Shown: positions 1-5,693, counted from the stretch's first letter. The stretch is DNA of 5,693 nt from Pseudomonadota bacterium (GCA_027623875.1 JAQBUS010000100.1:1-5693), one strand, 5' to 3'. Numbers and translations are program-made. The notes: a model not told the origin generated them from the sequence alone.

Positions 1-54
1 GTCAACATTTGGATTAATTTGGTAGGGTTAAAGTAAAGATAATGGGAAAATAAA

Positions 55-744
55 ATGACAAAAAAAGTAGTCCTAATTAGACATGGCGAAGAGCCTGCGG
101 ATGACCGAGTCGTAAATTGGTTGAGCTTGAAAGGTATACAATCGAAAACGGTTAAGTTGTTTGCTGGGGAGCGTTTGGATGAATTAGATGATTCAGTAAT
201 TGGTAGTGTTATCTACGGTGGGAAATATGATGCTTTTGAAATTGATCGTTTTCCTTTCCTTAAAGACGAATACAAGTGGATTGAAAGTTGTTTAATGGCT
301 GACATTCCCTTGTTAGGAATTTGCCAAGGCGCTCAACAAATAGCCCATCATCTTGGGGCTAAAGTTGGACCACTTAAGAGTGGAGCGGGTGAGTTTGGTT
401 ATTATAAAATGGACCCAACACCTGAGGCGGGTAGTTTTTTGAAAACCCCACTTTTCGTCACACAGTCTCATTATCACGGCTTTGACATTCCGAGTGGTGC
501 CGTAAAGCTTGCTAGCACAGCGCTTTTTCCCAATCAGGCTTTTAGTTACGGACAAAAAGTTTACGGGTTTCAATTTCATGCTGAAGTTACAATTGAGGGT
601 TTTAGAAGGTGGCAGAAGGAAGACTGGAAACAAGGGCTTGGAGAGCAGTCACACGAAGAACAAACACAATTAATGTATGAAAATGATGAGGAGCAAGCCA
701 AGTGGTTCTATAGTTTTTTAGATAAACTTTTAACTAGGAATTAA
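55..744 (+). CDS. Stand-alone class I glutamine amidotransferase-like protein (GATase1, COG0518-like)
   Basis: This 229-residue protein is a single class I glutamine amidotransferase domain, the type that releases ammonia from glutamine or hydrolyses gamma-glutamyl bonds. The nucleophile elbow GICQGAQ places the catalytic Cys at 90. GFQFHAE near 171-177 supplies His175 and Glu177, so the triad looks complete. A Gly-Gly oxyanion-type loop (YGGKYD, 54-59) and a QSHYHG segment (137-142) also match the family. No synthetase domain is fused, so it resembles the free-standing GMP-synthase-like amidotransferases whose substrates are mostly unknown. It is cytoplasmic, with no signal peptide or membrane segment. 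The ATG at 55 has only a weak purine-rich stretch (GGGAAAA) before it, but translation from it gives a complete family N-terminus. The gene lies 32 bases before the amidohydrolase, probably in the same transcript. A gamma-glutamyl amide hydrolase role is possible but unproven. Confidence 0.85.
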   Translation: MTKKVVLIRHGEEPADDRVVNWLSLKGIQSKTVKLFAGERLDELDDSVIGSVIYGGKYDAFEIDRFPFLKDEYKWIESCLMADIPLLGICQGAQQIAHHLGAKVGPLKSGAGEFGYYKMDPTPEAGSFLKTPLFVTQSHYHGFDIPSGAVKLASTALFPNQAFSYGQKVYGFQFHAEVTIEGFRRWQKEDWKQGLGEQSHEEQTQLMYENDEEQAKWFYSFLDKLLTRN

Positions 745-764
745 TTCTTAATCGGATAAAAAAT

Positions 765-772
765 AAGAGGTG
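765..772 (+). promoter_or_regulatory. Ribosome binding site of the amidohydrolase gene
   Basis: AAGAGGTG precedes the ATG at 777, with six bases between the GAGG core and the start. It supports that ATG over later in-frame starts. The 32-base gap upstream shows no terminator-like hairpin, which agrees with co-transcription from the amidotransferase gene. Confidence 0.6.
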
Positions 773-776
773 CGCA

Positions 777-2414
777 ATGATAGTTATCTATTCGGCAAAA
801 AAAATAATAACAATGAACTCAGCAATACCAGTCGCGTCGTATGTCGCAGTAAAGGATGGAAAAGTTCTTGGGACGGGTAGTTTGGAGGAACTCCAAAAAT
901 GGGGGGAGTTCAGGTTAGATACTACATTTGAAGATAAAATAATTATGCCAGGTTTTGTCGAAGGGCACGCGCACACGATGGAAGGTACCCTGTGGAGATA
1001 CGTTTATTGCGGTTTTTTTGATAGAATGGATCCAGACGGTAATACTTGGTCAGGTGCAAAAACGATAGATAGGGTAGTCCAGAGGCTGAAAGAAGCTGAG
1101 AGTAAATTAACTGACCCTGACGCTCCTCTCTCAGGTTGGCAATTGGATCCAATCTATATGGATAATAAACGGGTTTCGCGCAAAGATTTAGATAAGGTTT
1201 CATCAACTAGGCCAATCGGTGTATTGCATGCGTCTGGTCACATTATGAATGTTAATTCAAAAGCCTTAGAAATTGGTGGATTAATGAAGACTGGTATCAA
1301 TCACCCGGGAATTCCTTTGGATGAGGATGGCTACCCAACAGGAGAACTTTATGGACCTGACGCCATGACTCCAATTGGGGTACATGTTGGTTTTAATAGG
1401 TCAATGACCGACAGTGATGAGGAAGGTTTGTTGGCTTTCGGAAAATTGTGTGTGCGTGCTGGCGTAACGACGGTGACTGATTTAGCAGCACGCCTGACAG
1501 AAGATGGCGTTGACTCAATGTTGAAGACAACGAACCAAGAAAGTTATCCTGCAACTGTAGTCCCTTTGAAGGTATTTTTAGGCGCGACACCCAAAGAAAC
1601 AGTAGATTTAGCTGTTTCTTTAAAAAAGAAAACTACAGACAGGTTGAAGCTTGGCCGTATTAAAGCCGTAGCGGACGGCTCCATACAAGGATTTTCTGCC
1701 AGAATGCGCTGGCCTGGGTATTATAATGGTGCACCAAATGGATTGTGGTACACCGCACCAGAACAATTATCTGAATTATATCGTTTAGCACTCGAGGCTG
1801 GTGTTCAAGTCCATACACATACAAACGGTGATGAAGCTACTGAAATGGCTCTGGATATGTTAGAAGGTGCTTTAAAAGTTAATCCGAGCCCAGACCATAG
1901 ATTTACGCTGCAGCATTGTCAGTTAGCTGATTTAGCTCAGTTCCGGCGAATGAAAAAGCTAGACATGTGTGTTAATCTTTTTGCAAACCATCATTTTTAT
2001 TGGGGAGATGAGCACTACAGACTGACAGTTGGTCCAGATAGAGCTTTACGAATGAATGCGTGCAGTACGGCACTAACAACGGGAGTGCCCATGGCAATAC
2101 ATTCAGATGCGCCTGTCACTCCGCTAGGACCTCTTTTTACTGTCTGGTGTGGAGTAAATCGGATCACAGCATCTGGTCGAGTACAGGGAGAGGCAGAAAA
2201 AATAACCGCTAAAGATGCTTTGTATGCAATTACATTGGGTGCGGCTTATACCCTTCATATGGATAATGAGGTTGGTTCTATAGAGACTGGTAAAAGGGCT
2301 GACTTTGCTGTTTTGGAGGACGACCCTTATTCTGTTGCTCCTGAAAATCTTAAAGATGTAAAAGTTTGGGGGACAGTCCAGGGAGGACGAATATTTGATG
2401 CGAAGTCTCTGTGA
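777..2414 (+). CDS. Metal-dependent amidohydrolase, YtcJ/NfdA-like (amidohydrolase 3 family)
   Basis: This 545-residue protein has the composite layout of the amidohydrolase superfamily: an N-terminal beta-sandwich strand set (1-55), a TIM-barrel metal site and a C-terminal return to the sandwich (about 500-545). Metal-site signatures are PGFVEGHAH (His64 and His66), LHASGH (151-155), RIKAVADGS with Lys296 as a candidate bridging or substrate residue, VQVHTHTNGDEA (His346, His348), LQHCQ (His380) and IHSDAPVTPLGPL with the likely catalytic Asp444. The end, with GSIETGKRADFAVLEDDP (500-517), is typical of the family. Length matches YtcJ-like proteins at about 540 residues. Family members hydrolyse N-substituted formamides or other amides and cyclic C-N bonds, but the substrate here cannot be read from sequence. 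It is cytoplasmic. Its stop codon overlaps the GTG start of a G3E GTPase, suggesting a metal-delivery partner. The family call is firm; the reaction is not. Confidence 0.9.
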   Translation: MIVIYSAKKIITMNSAIPVASYVAVKDGKVLGTGSLEELQKWGEFRLDTTFEDKIIMPGFVEGHAHTMEGTLWRYVYCGFFDRMDPDGNTWSGAKTIDRVVQRLKEAESKLTDPDAPLSGWQLDPIYMDNKRVSRKDLDKVSSTRPIGVLHASGHIMNVNSKALEIGGLMKTGINHPGIPLDEDGYPTGELYGPDAMTPIGVHVGFNRSMTDSDEEGLLAFGKLCVRAGVTTVTDLAARLTEDGVDSMLKTTNQESYPATVVPLKVFLGATPKETVDLAVSLKKKTTDRLKLGRIKAVADGSIQGFSARMRWPGYYNGAPNGLWYTAPEQLSELYRLALEAGVQVHTHTNGDEATEMALDMLEGALKVNPSPDHRFTLQHCQLADLAQFRRMKKLDMCVNLFANHHFYWGDEHYRLTVGPDRALRMNACSTALTTGVPMAIHSDAPVTPLGPLFTVWCGVNRITASGRVQGEAEKITAKDALYAITLGAAYTLHMDNEVGSIETGKRADFAVLEDDPYSVAPENLKDVKVWGTVQGGRIFDAKSL

Positions 2415-3322
2415 GTAGTAATAAAGGGCTACCCGTAACAATCGTGACGGGATATCTTGGTGCAGGTAAAACAACACTTGTTAATAATGCTTTACGCAAA
2501 GCAAATGGTTTAAAATTAGCGATATTGGTAAATGAGTTTGGTAGTTTGGCTATCGACGAAGATTTGATCATTTCACAGGATGAAAACATGATTTCTATTG
2601 CTGGTGGTTGTGTCTGCTGCTCCTATGGAAATGATCTATTATTATCTCTTATGGAATTGGCCAAATTAGACCCTAAACCAAATCATATAATTTTGGAAGC
2701 AAGTGGTGTTGCGATACCAAGTGCGATAGAAACTTCTATCTCCTTAATTGAAGAATGTTATGTCGAAAGTATTGTCGCTCTTGTCGACGCTGAGCAGATA
2801 AGGGATCAACTATCTGATAAATATGTTGCAGATACAATTTTGGCTCAGATCCAAAGCGCAGATTTGATCTTTGCAAATAAGATAGACTTAGTAAAAAACC
2901 TTAGTGATTTTAATTGCTGGGCAAGTAATAGCCCACCCCTTGATAGCTGTATTTGTGTTTCTCACTCAAATATTGAGTTAGATGTTTTACTGGGGGTTAA
3001 GAGGGTAGGCGAGAGCAATCCTCAGGGCCCTCATATTAATGAATTTTGGTCTAAAACATACATTCCAGGCGCGCCTCTAGATCCAAAGGCATTTGCTAAG
3101 CTCTTAAGTGGAAGTGATCTCAAGTTAGTTAGAACTAAGGGGTATGTAAGAGGAACAGATGGAAAAACATATTTAATACAAACGGTTGGCCATCGTTATT
3201 ATATTGATCTGAGTGCTGAGTTAAAAGAGCCAGGCGTTGTGCTGATTGGATCTAAAAGCTCTAAACACGAAAGTGAAGTATTAGAAAGGATTGGAGAGCT
3301 CAGGAAAAAAAGCGACGTCTAG
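2411..3322 (+). CDS. CobW/COG0523 family G3E GTPase, putative metallochaperone
   Basis: This 303-residue P-loop GTPase is of the G3E class (CobW, YjiA, P47K; relatives UreG and HypB), whose members use GTP hydrolysis to deliver or manage Zn, Co or Fe for client enzymes. Motifs appear in family order: Walker A GYLGAGKTT (14-22), NEFG (41-44), the metal-binding GGCVCC with Cys67, Cys69 and Cys70, LEASG (95-99), and the guanine-specificity NKID (156-159). The C-terminal CobW_C domain covers about 210-285, including KGYVRGTDGKTY and VGHRYY. There is no His-rich metal-storage insert. The start must be the GTG at 2411: an in-frame TGA lies at 2396-2398, and the next Met (60) falls after the P-loop. 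The GTG shares four bases with the amidohydrolase stop and lacks a good ribosome binding site, so translation is probably coupled. The neighbouring amidohydrolase is the natural client candidate; the diiron enzyme PaaA downstream is another. Confidence 0.9.
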   Translation: MSSNKGLPVTIVTGYLGAGKTTLVNNALRKANGLKLAILVNEFGSLAIDEDLIISQDENMISIAGGCVCCSYGNDLLLSLMELAKLDPKPNHIILEASGVAIPSAIETSISLIEECYVESIVALVDAEQIRDQLSDKYVADTILAQIQSADLIFANKIDLVKNLSDFNCWASNSPPLDSCICVSHSNIELDVLLGVKRVGESNPQGPHINEFWSKTYIPGAPLDPKAFAKLLSGSDLKLVRTKGYVRGTDGKTYLIQTVGHRYYIDLSAELKEPGVVLIGSKSSKHESEVLERIGELRKKSDV

Positions 3323-3344
3323 TTTTTTATTTTTGGTTTGGGGC

Positions 3345-3373
3345 CATAAACTTGACCGACCGGACGGTTTATG
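3345..3373. repeat. Inverted repeat CATAAAC / GTTTATG flanking the paa operator
   Basis: A perfect 7-base inverted repeat (3345-3351 and 3367-3373) is separated by 15 bases and encloses most of the GC-rich palindrome in front of paaA. Its centre (3359) is about 2.5 bases off the centre of the inner palindrome (3361.5), so the two are not one simple symmetric site. No T-run follows on either strand, so it does not look like a terminator. It may be a second half-site pair, or chance. Confidence 0.4.
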
Positions 3374-3379
3374 TAAGAA
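3352..3379 (+). promoter_or_regulatory. Candidate sigma-70 promoter for the paa operon
   Basis: TTGACC (3352-3357) matches five of six bases of the -35 consensus. The best -10 candidate at 16-base spacing is TAAGAA (3374-3379), which is weak at three of six. The -35 box overlaps the left arm of the palindromic operator, an arrangement that would let a bound repressor block polymerase. A transcript from here would have a leader of roughly 30 bases before the paaA start. The -10 assignment is uncertain. Confidence 0.4.
3355..3368. promoter_or_regulatory. Putative operator for a TetR-family (PaaR-type) repressor
   Basis: ACCGACCGGACGGT is a 14-base palindrome with a single mismatched pair (A3359 with A3364). 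The symmetric form would be ACCGACCGGTCGGT. This kind of GC-rich palindrome in an otherwise AT-rich spacer is typical of TetR-family operators. As I recall, betaproteobacterial paa genes are controlled by a TetR-type PaaR, which responds to phenylacetyl-CoA and binds a similar sequence. It lies 48 bases before paaA and overlaps the -35-like box. The regulator gene itself is not in this window. Confidence 0.65.
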
Positions 3380-3402
3380 AGAAGTAAGTTTTATTTAATA
3401 TG

Positions 3403-3409
3403 AAGGAGG
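3403..3409 (+). promoter_or_regulatory. Strong ribosome binding site of paaA
   Basis: AAGGAGG, followed by GTGAT, is close to a full complement of the 16S rRNA tail and sits seven bases before the ATG at 3417. It is by far the best ribosome binding site in the window. It fixes the paaA start and suggests high translation of the catalytic subunit. Confidence 0.8.
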
Positions 3410-3416
3410 GTGATCC

Positions 3417-4409
3417 ATGTACGCACAACAAGTCGAGTCAACTGGCAGTCAACCTAAATCATTGAACAAGATGAATCCTAAAGAGAGAGCCTTTCAGGAA
3501 CGCATTGATCGAGGGGAGAGGATCGAGCCCAAAGATTGGATGCCAGAAGGTTATCGAAAAACATTAGTTCGTCAAATGGGGCAGCATGCACATTCTGAAA
3601 TTGTTGGGCAACTTCCAGAAGGTAACTGGATTGGTCGTGCGCCCACTTTAGAACGTAAGGCTATTTTATTGGCTAAAGTCCAAGATGAGGCGGGACACGG
3701 TCTTTATCTTTACTCAGCAGCAGAAACACTTGGTAAATCTCGTGATGATATGACTAAGGAATTGCTTTCCGGCCGTGCAAAATATTCGTCCATATTTAAT
3801 TACCCAACCCTTAACTGGGCCGATATGGGGGCAGTGGGATGGCTTGTTGATGGAGCGGCCATAATGAATCAGGTCCCACTTCAGAGAACGTCATATGGGC
3901 CATACGCTCGAGCTATGGTGCGCATTTGCAAGGAGGAGAGTTTCCATCAGAGGCAGGGGTTTGATATTATGATGAAGATGTCTTTTGGTTCAAAAGAACA
4001 AAAGGCTATGGCGCAGGATTCCCTTAATCGTTTTTGGTACCCCTCATTAATGATGTTCGGTCCGTCTGATAGTGAAAGTGTCCACTCGGCTCAATCAATG
4101 GCCTGGAAAATTAAAATAAATTTTAATGACGAATTGCGACAAAAATTTGTGAATCAAACTGCACCACAGGCAAAATATCTTGGACTTAAAATTCCAGACG
4201 AAAACCTAAAATGGAATAAAAAAACAGAGCAATACGATTTTTCAGAACCTGATTGGAAAGAATTTTTTGAAGTTATTTCCGGTAATGGGCCCTGCAACAT
4301 CGAAAGGTTGGCAGCTCGTAACAAAGCATGGGATGACGGAGAGTGGTTTCGTGAAGGATTAATGGCGAACGCCAGTAAGCAGTCTAAAGCCATGAACGCT
4401 AAGGATTAG
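3417..4409 (+). CDS. paaA: 1,2-phenylacetyl-CoA epoxidase, catalytic diiron subunit PaaA
   Basis: PaaA is the oxygenase subunit that, with a carboxylate-bridged diiron centre, turns phenylacetyl-CoA into its ring-1,2-epoxide, the first ring-attacking step of aerobic phenylacetate catabolism. Candidate iron ligands are all present: Glu61 (HSEIVG), Glu91 and His94 (DEAGH), Asp145, and Glu174 and His177 (KEESFHQ). Their spacing matches E. coli PaaA with a constant shift of about 19 residues, as I recall that protein. Other conserved stretches are LPEGNWIGRAPTLERKA (66-82), KYSSIFNYPTLNWADMGA (122-139), FWYPSLMMFGPSD (206-218) and GPCNIERLAAR (291-301). At 330 residues it matches the betaproteobacterial form, which shares the short N-terminal extension starting MY-Q; this and the strong ribosome binding site support the ATG at 3417. 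It is the first gene of the operon, in the cytoplasm, and pairs with PaaC. Confidence 0.97.
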   Translation: MYAQQVESTGSQPKSLNKMNPKERAFQERIDRGERIEPKDWMPEGYRKTLVRQMGQHAHSEIVGQLPEGNWIGRAPTLERKAILLAKVQDEAGHGLYLYSAAETLGKSRDDMTKELLSGRAKYSSIFNYPTLNWADMGAVGWLVDGAAIMNQVPLQRTSYGPYARAMVRICKEESFHQRQGFDIMMKMSFGSKEQKAMAQDSLNRFWYPSLMMFGPSDSESVHSAQSMAWKIKINFNDELRQKFVNQTAPQAKYLGLKIPDENLKWNKKTEQYDFSEPDWKEFFEVISGNGPCNIERLAARNKAWDDGEWFREGLMANASKQSKAMNAKD

Positions 4410-4418
4410 GGGTATAGA

Positions 4419-4703
4419 ATGTCGATAGAATCTCCACTATGGGAAGTATTTATTCGCGGACAGCATGGCACTGCGCATCGCCATGTCGGATCGCTTCATG
4501 CTTCTGATGCCGAAACAGCCATGAATAATGCTCGTGACGTTTATACCAGACGTAATGAGGGTTTGAGTATTTGGGTTGTTCCATCAAATCAAATTATAGC
4601 TTCGTCACCCTCCCAAAAAGGATCGATGTTTGATCCATCTCAAGGAAAAATTTATAGGCATCCGAGTTTTTACGACATTCCGAAAGTGGTTAAGAAGATA
4701 TGA
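4419..4703 (+). CDS. paaB: 1,2-phenylacetyl-CoA epoxidase, small subunit PaaB
   Basis: PaaB is the small non-catalytic subunit that links PaaA-PaaC heterodimers and is needed for the assembled epoxidase. The 94-residue length is the family norm. Highly conserved blocks are visible: WEVFIRG (8-14), HRHVGSLHA (20-28), YTRRNEG (42-48), SIWVV (50-54), FDP (71-73) and YRHPSFYDIP (79-88). The gene starts nine bases after the paaA stop, with AGGGG (4408-4412, reaching into that stop codon) as ribosome binding site six bases before the ATG. Its own stop overlaps the paaC start as ATGA. Recognition is secure. Confidence 0.96.
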   Translation: MSIESPLWEVFIRGQHGTAHRHVGSLHASDAETAMNNARDVYTRRNEGLSIWVVPSNQIIASSPSQKGSMFDPSQGKIYRHPSFYDIPKVVKKI

Positions 4704-5452
4704 ATGACCCTCGTTTTCATTTAGCATTACGTATGGGGGACAATTCCCTTATTTTAGCGCAACAAAATTCAAAGTGGTGTGGCCACGCTCCAACATTGGA
4801 GGAAGATATTGCTCTTGCCAATGTCTCGCTAGATTTAATGGGGCATGCTCAAATGTGGCTTGGCTTAGCCGCGAACATTGAAGCAAAAGGTCGCACAGCC
4901 GATGAACTCGCCTTTTTACGTGACACACAAGAATTTCGTAATGCGTTATTATGTGAGCGACCTAATATTGACTTTGCTACAACGTTGGTCCGCCAATATC
5001 TGTTTGATGCATGGCATCTTGAACAACTTGGCTTACTTTGCGCTGGTAGTGATATCTCAGTTGTTGAGATTGCTCAAAAGGCTTTTGTGGAGGTTCGATA
5101 CCATCGTCAGAGATCCAGTAGTCTGGTGATCAAACTTGGCGATGGGAGTGCAGAAAGCCACACGCGTATCCAAAATGCGCTTGAGTCGTTATGGCCCTAT
5201 TTTGGGAGTTTGTTCGAGAATTCGGATAATGATTACATTCTTTTTAAAGCAGGAATTTCTGAACTTCCCGCTTCATTACGCACGCGTGTTGTCGAGCAGC
5301 TTTCTGCTGATTGTGGTCAATCAACATTAACACTCCCCGATTCACTTTTTTATCATAAAGGTGCTGTTCAGGGCCATCATACAGAAAATCTTGGGTATAT
5401 TTTAGCTGAAATGCAGTACTTACAGCGTACATATCCAAGTTCAAATTGGTGA
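4700..5452 (+). CDS. paaC: 1,2-phenylacetyl-CoA epoxidase, structural subunit PaaC
   Basis: PaaC is the ferritin-like partner of PaaA that has lost the diiron ligands and acts structurally in the epoxidase. The 250-residue length is typical. Family blocks are ALRMGDNSL (9-17), WCGHAPTLEEDIALANVSLDLMGHA (within 26-50), FLRDTQEFRN (72-81), VRQYLFDAWH (97-106), EVRYHRQRSS (131-140), KLGDGSAESH (145-154), and a C-terminal HHTENLGYILAEMQYLQR (226-243). Where PaaA has the ligand motif DEAGH, PaaC has DLMGHA, so the first Glu ligand is missing as expected. The His at 49 replaces the Gln I recall as usual there. The ATG lies inside the paaB stop (ATGA overlap) with only a weak AAGAAG before it, pointing to coupled translation. 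The region 5244-5444 has no credible antisense gene. Confidence 0.95.
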   Translation: MNDPRFHLALRMGDNSLILAQQNSKWCGHAPTLEEDIALANVSLDLMGHAQMWLGLAANIEAKGRTADELAFLRDTQEFRNALLCERPNIDFATTLVRQYLFDAWHLEQLGLLCAGSDISVVEIAQKAFVEVRYHRQRSSSLVIKLGDGSAESHTRIQNALESLWPYFGSLFENSDNDYILFKAGISELPASLRTRVVEQLSADCGQSTLTLPDSLFYHKGAVQGHHTENLGYILAEMQYLQRTYPSSNW

Positions 5453-5453
5453 T
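5448..5453 (+). promoter_or_regulatory. Candidate ribosome binding site of paaD inside the paaC stop
   Basis: GGTGAT spans the last codon and TGA stop of paaC and matches the distal part of the anti-Shine-Dalgarno complement, ending two bases before the paaD ATG. The overlap suggests that paaD translation relies on ribosomes finishing paaC. Confidence 0.4.
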
Positions 5454-5455
5454 TT

Positions 5456-5693
5456 ATGAACGTTGTGTCTGTTAGATCAATCGTAGAGGCTGTTCTGGAT
5501 CCCGAGATCCCAGCTCTAACTCTTGGTGACTTAGGAGTTATACGTGACGTACGTGAGGGTAAAAATGGTTTTGAAATTGATGTTACGCCTACATATTCAG
5601 GATGTCCAGCTACACGGGTTATTCATGAGATGATTTCTGAGGCCTTAATAAAGGCCCAGGTTAACCACTTTGATATTAAGAAAGTTTTATCTC
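5456..5693 (+). CDS. paaD: Phenylacetyl-CoA epoxidase assembly protein PaaD, 5' part (cut by window edge)
   Basis: The first 79 codons of paaD run off the right edge; the full protein is usually about 160-180 residues. The visible part is the MIP18/DUF59-type domain: DPEIPALTLGDLG (15-27) followed by a strand and TPTYSGCPA (44-52), with the conserved Cys at 50. PaaD is required for epoxidase activity in vivo and is thought to help iron or iron-sulfur cofactor assembly for the complex, most likely for PaaE or the diiron site. The C-terminal Cys-rich motif expected in the family lies outside the window. It begins three bases after paaC, and paaE should follow. The call rests on motif match and on position in the paaABCD order. 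Confidence 0.93.
   Translation, partial: MNVVSVRSIVEAVLDPEIPALTLGDLGVIRDVREGKNGFEIDVTPTYSGCPATRVIHEMISEALIKAQVNHFDIKKVLS

Noticed and set aside
38..43. GATAAT as a -10 box for the first gene
   Set aside because: It would put the transcription start only a few bases before the ATG, and there is no convincing -35 at the proper distance (only TTAATT-like bases).
76..90. LIRHGE near the N-terminus of the first gene, resembling the RHG motif of histidine phosphatases
   Set aside because: The rest of the protein is a clear class I amidotransferase with a Cys/His/Glu triad, so the match is a coincidence of strand-one residues.
313..633. Minus-strand open frame of 106 codons inside the amidotransferase gene
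   Set aside because: It is fully antisense to a gene with an intact catalytic triad and shows no domain or ribosome binding site of its own.
2124..2477. Open reading frame of 117 codons on the minus strand across the amidohydrolase/GTPase junction
   Set aside because: It lies opposite two well-supported genes, has no recognisable motif, and its composition reads like antisense shadow.
3305..3328. A-tract / T-tract dyad around the end of the GTPase gene as an intrinsic terminator
   Set aside because: The stem would be six A-T pairs around a short GACGTC core with three internal mismatches and no GC-rich stem, which is too weak to call.
3345..3373. The CATAAAC/GTTTATG hairpin as a terminator
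   Set aside because: The loop is 15 bases, the stem is AT-rich, and no T-run follows on either strand.
4878..5330. Two overlapping plus-strand open frames (4878-5129 and 5136-5330) inside paaC
   Set aside because: Both are out-of-frame shadows of a conserved PaaC protein, with no motifs of their own.

Overview
The window is an AT-rich, densely coded stretch of a proteobacterial chromosome. All genes lie on the + strand and gaps are short. It holds two gene blocks: a three-gene cassette (about 55-3322) and the start of a phenylacetate-degradation (paa) operon (3417 to the right edge). The PaaA protein, including its N-terminus beginning MYAQ, resembles the betaproteobacterial (Burkholderiales) form as I remember it. 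The TetR-type palindrome in front of paaA also fits beta- or gammaproteobacterial paa control. The low GC (not counted) would be unusual for most Burkholderiales, so the source may be an AT-rich or uncultured lineage. I cannot fix the taxon from this window.

Block 1 encodes three proteins. The first is a stand-alone class I glutamine-amidotransferase-like protein with an intact Cys/His/Glu triad. The second is a 545-residue metal-dependent amidohydrolase of the YtcJ/NfdA-like (amidohydrolase 3) type. The third is a COG0523 (CobW/G3E) GTPase with Walker A, CxCC and NKxD motifs. The amidohydrolase stop and the GTPase GTG start overlap by four bases, so those two are very probably translationally coupled. 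A plausible reading, which is inference, is amide or gamma-glutamyl bond chemistry, with the GTPase delivering metal to the neighbouring hydrolase. The substrate is unknown.

The 94-base gap at 3323-3416 carries the regulatory signals for block 2: a near-perfect 14-bp palindrome overlapping a TTGACC -35-like box, and a very strong ribosome binding site for paaA.

Block 2 is paaA, paaB, paaC and a truncated paaD, in canonical order and tightly packed (9-base gap, 4-base overlap, 3-base gap). PaaA (catalytic diiron), PaaC (structural partner), PaaB (small bridging subunit), PaaD (MIP18-like assembly factor) and PaaE (reductase, expected just outside the window) form the 1,2-phenylacetyl-CoA epoxidase. 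This enzyme oxidises the aromatic ring of phenylacetyl-CoA in aerobic phenylacetate catabolism.

The paa genes are well-known biology. The least explained part is the upstream cassette and its possible link to paa. I saw no RNA genes, mobile elements, CRISPR array or strong terminator.
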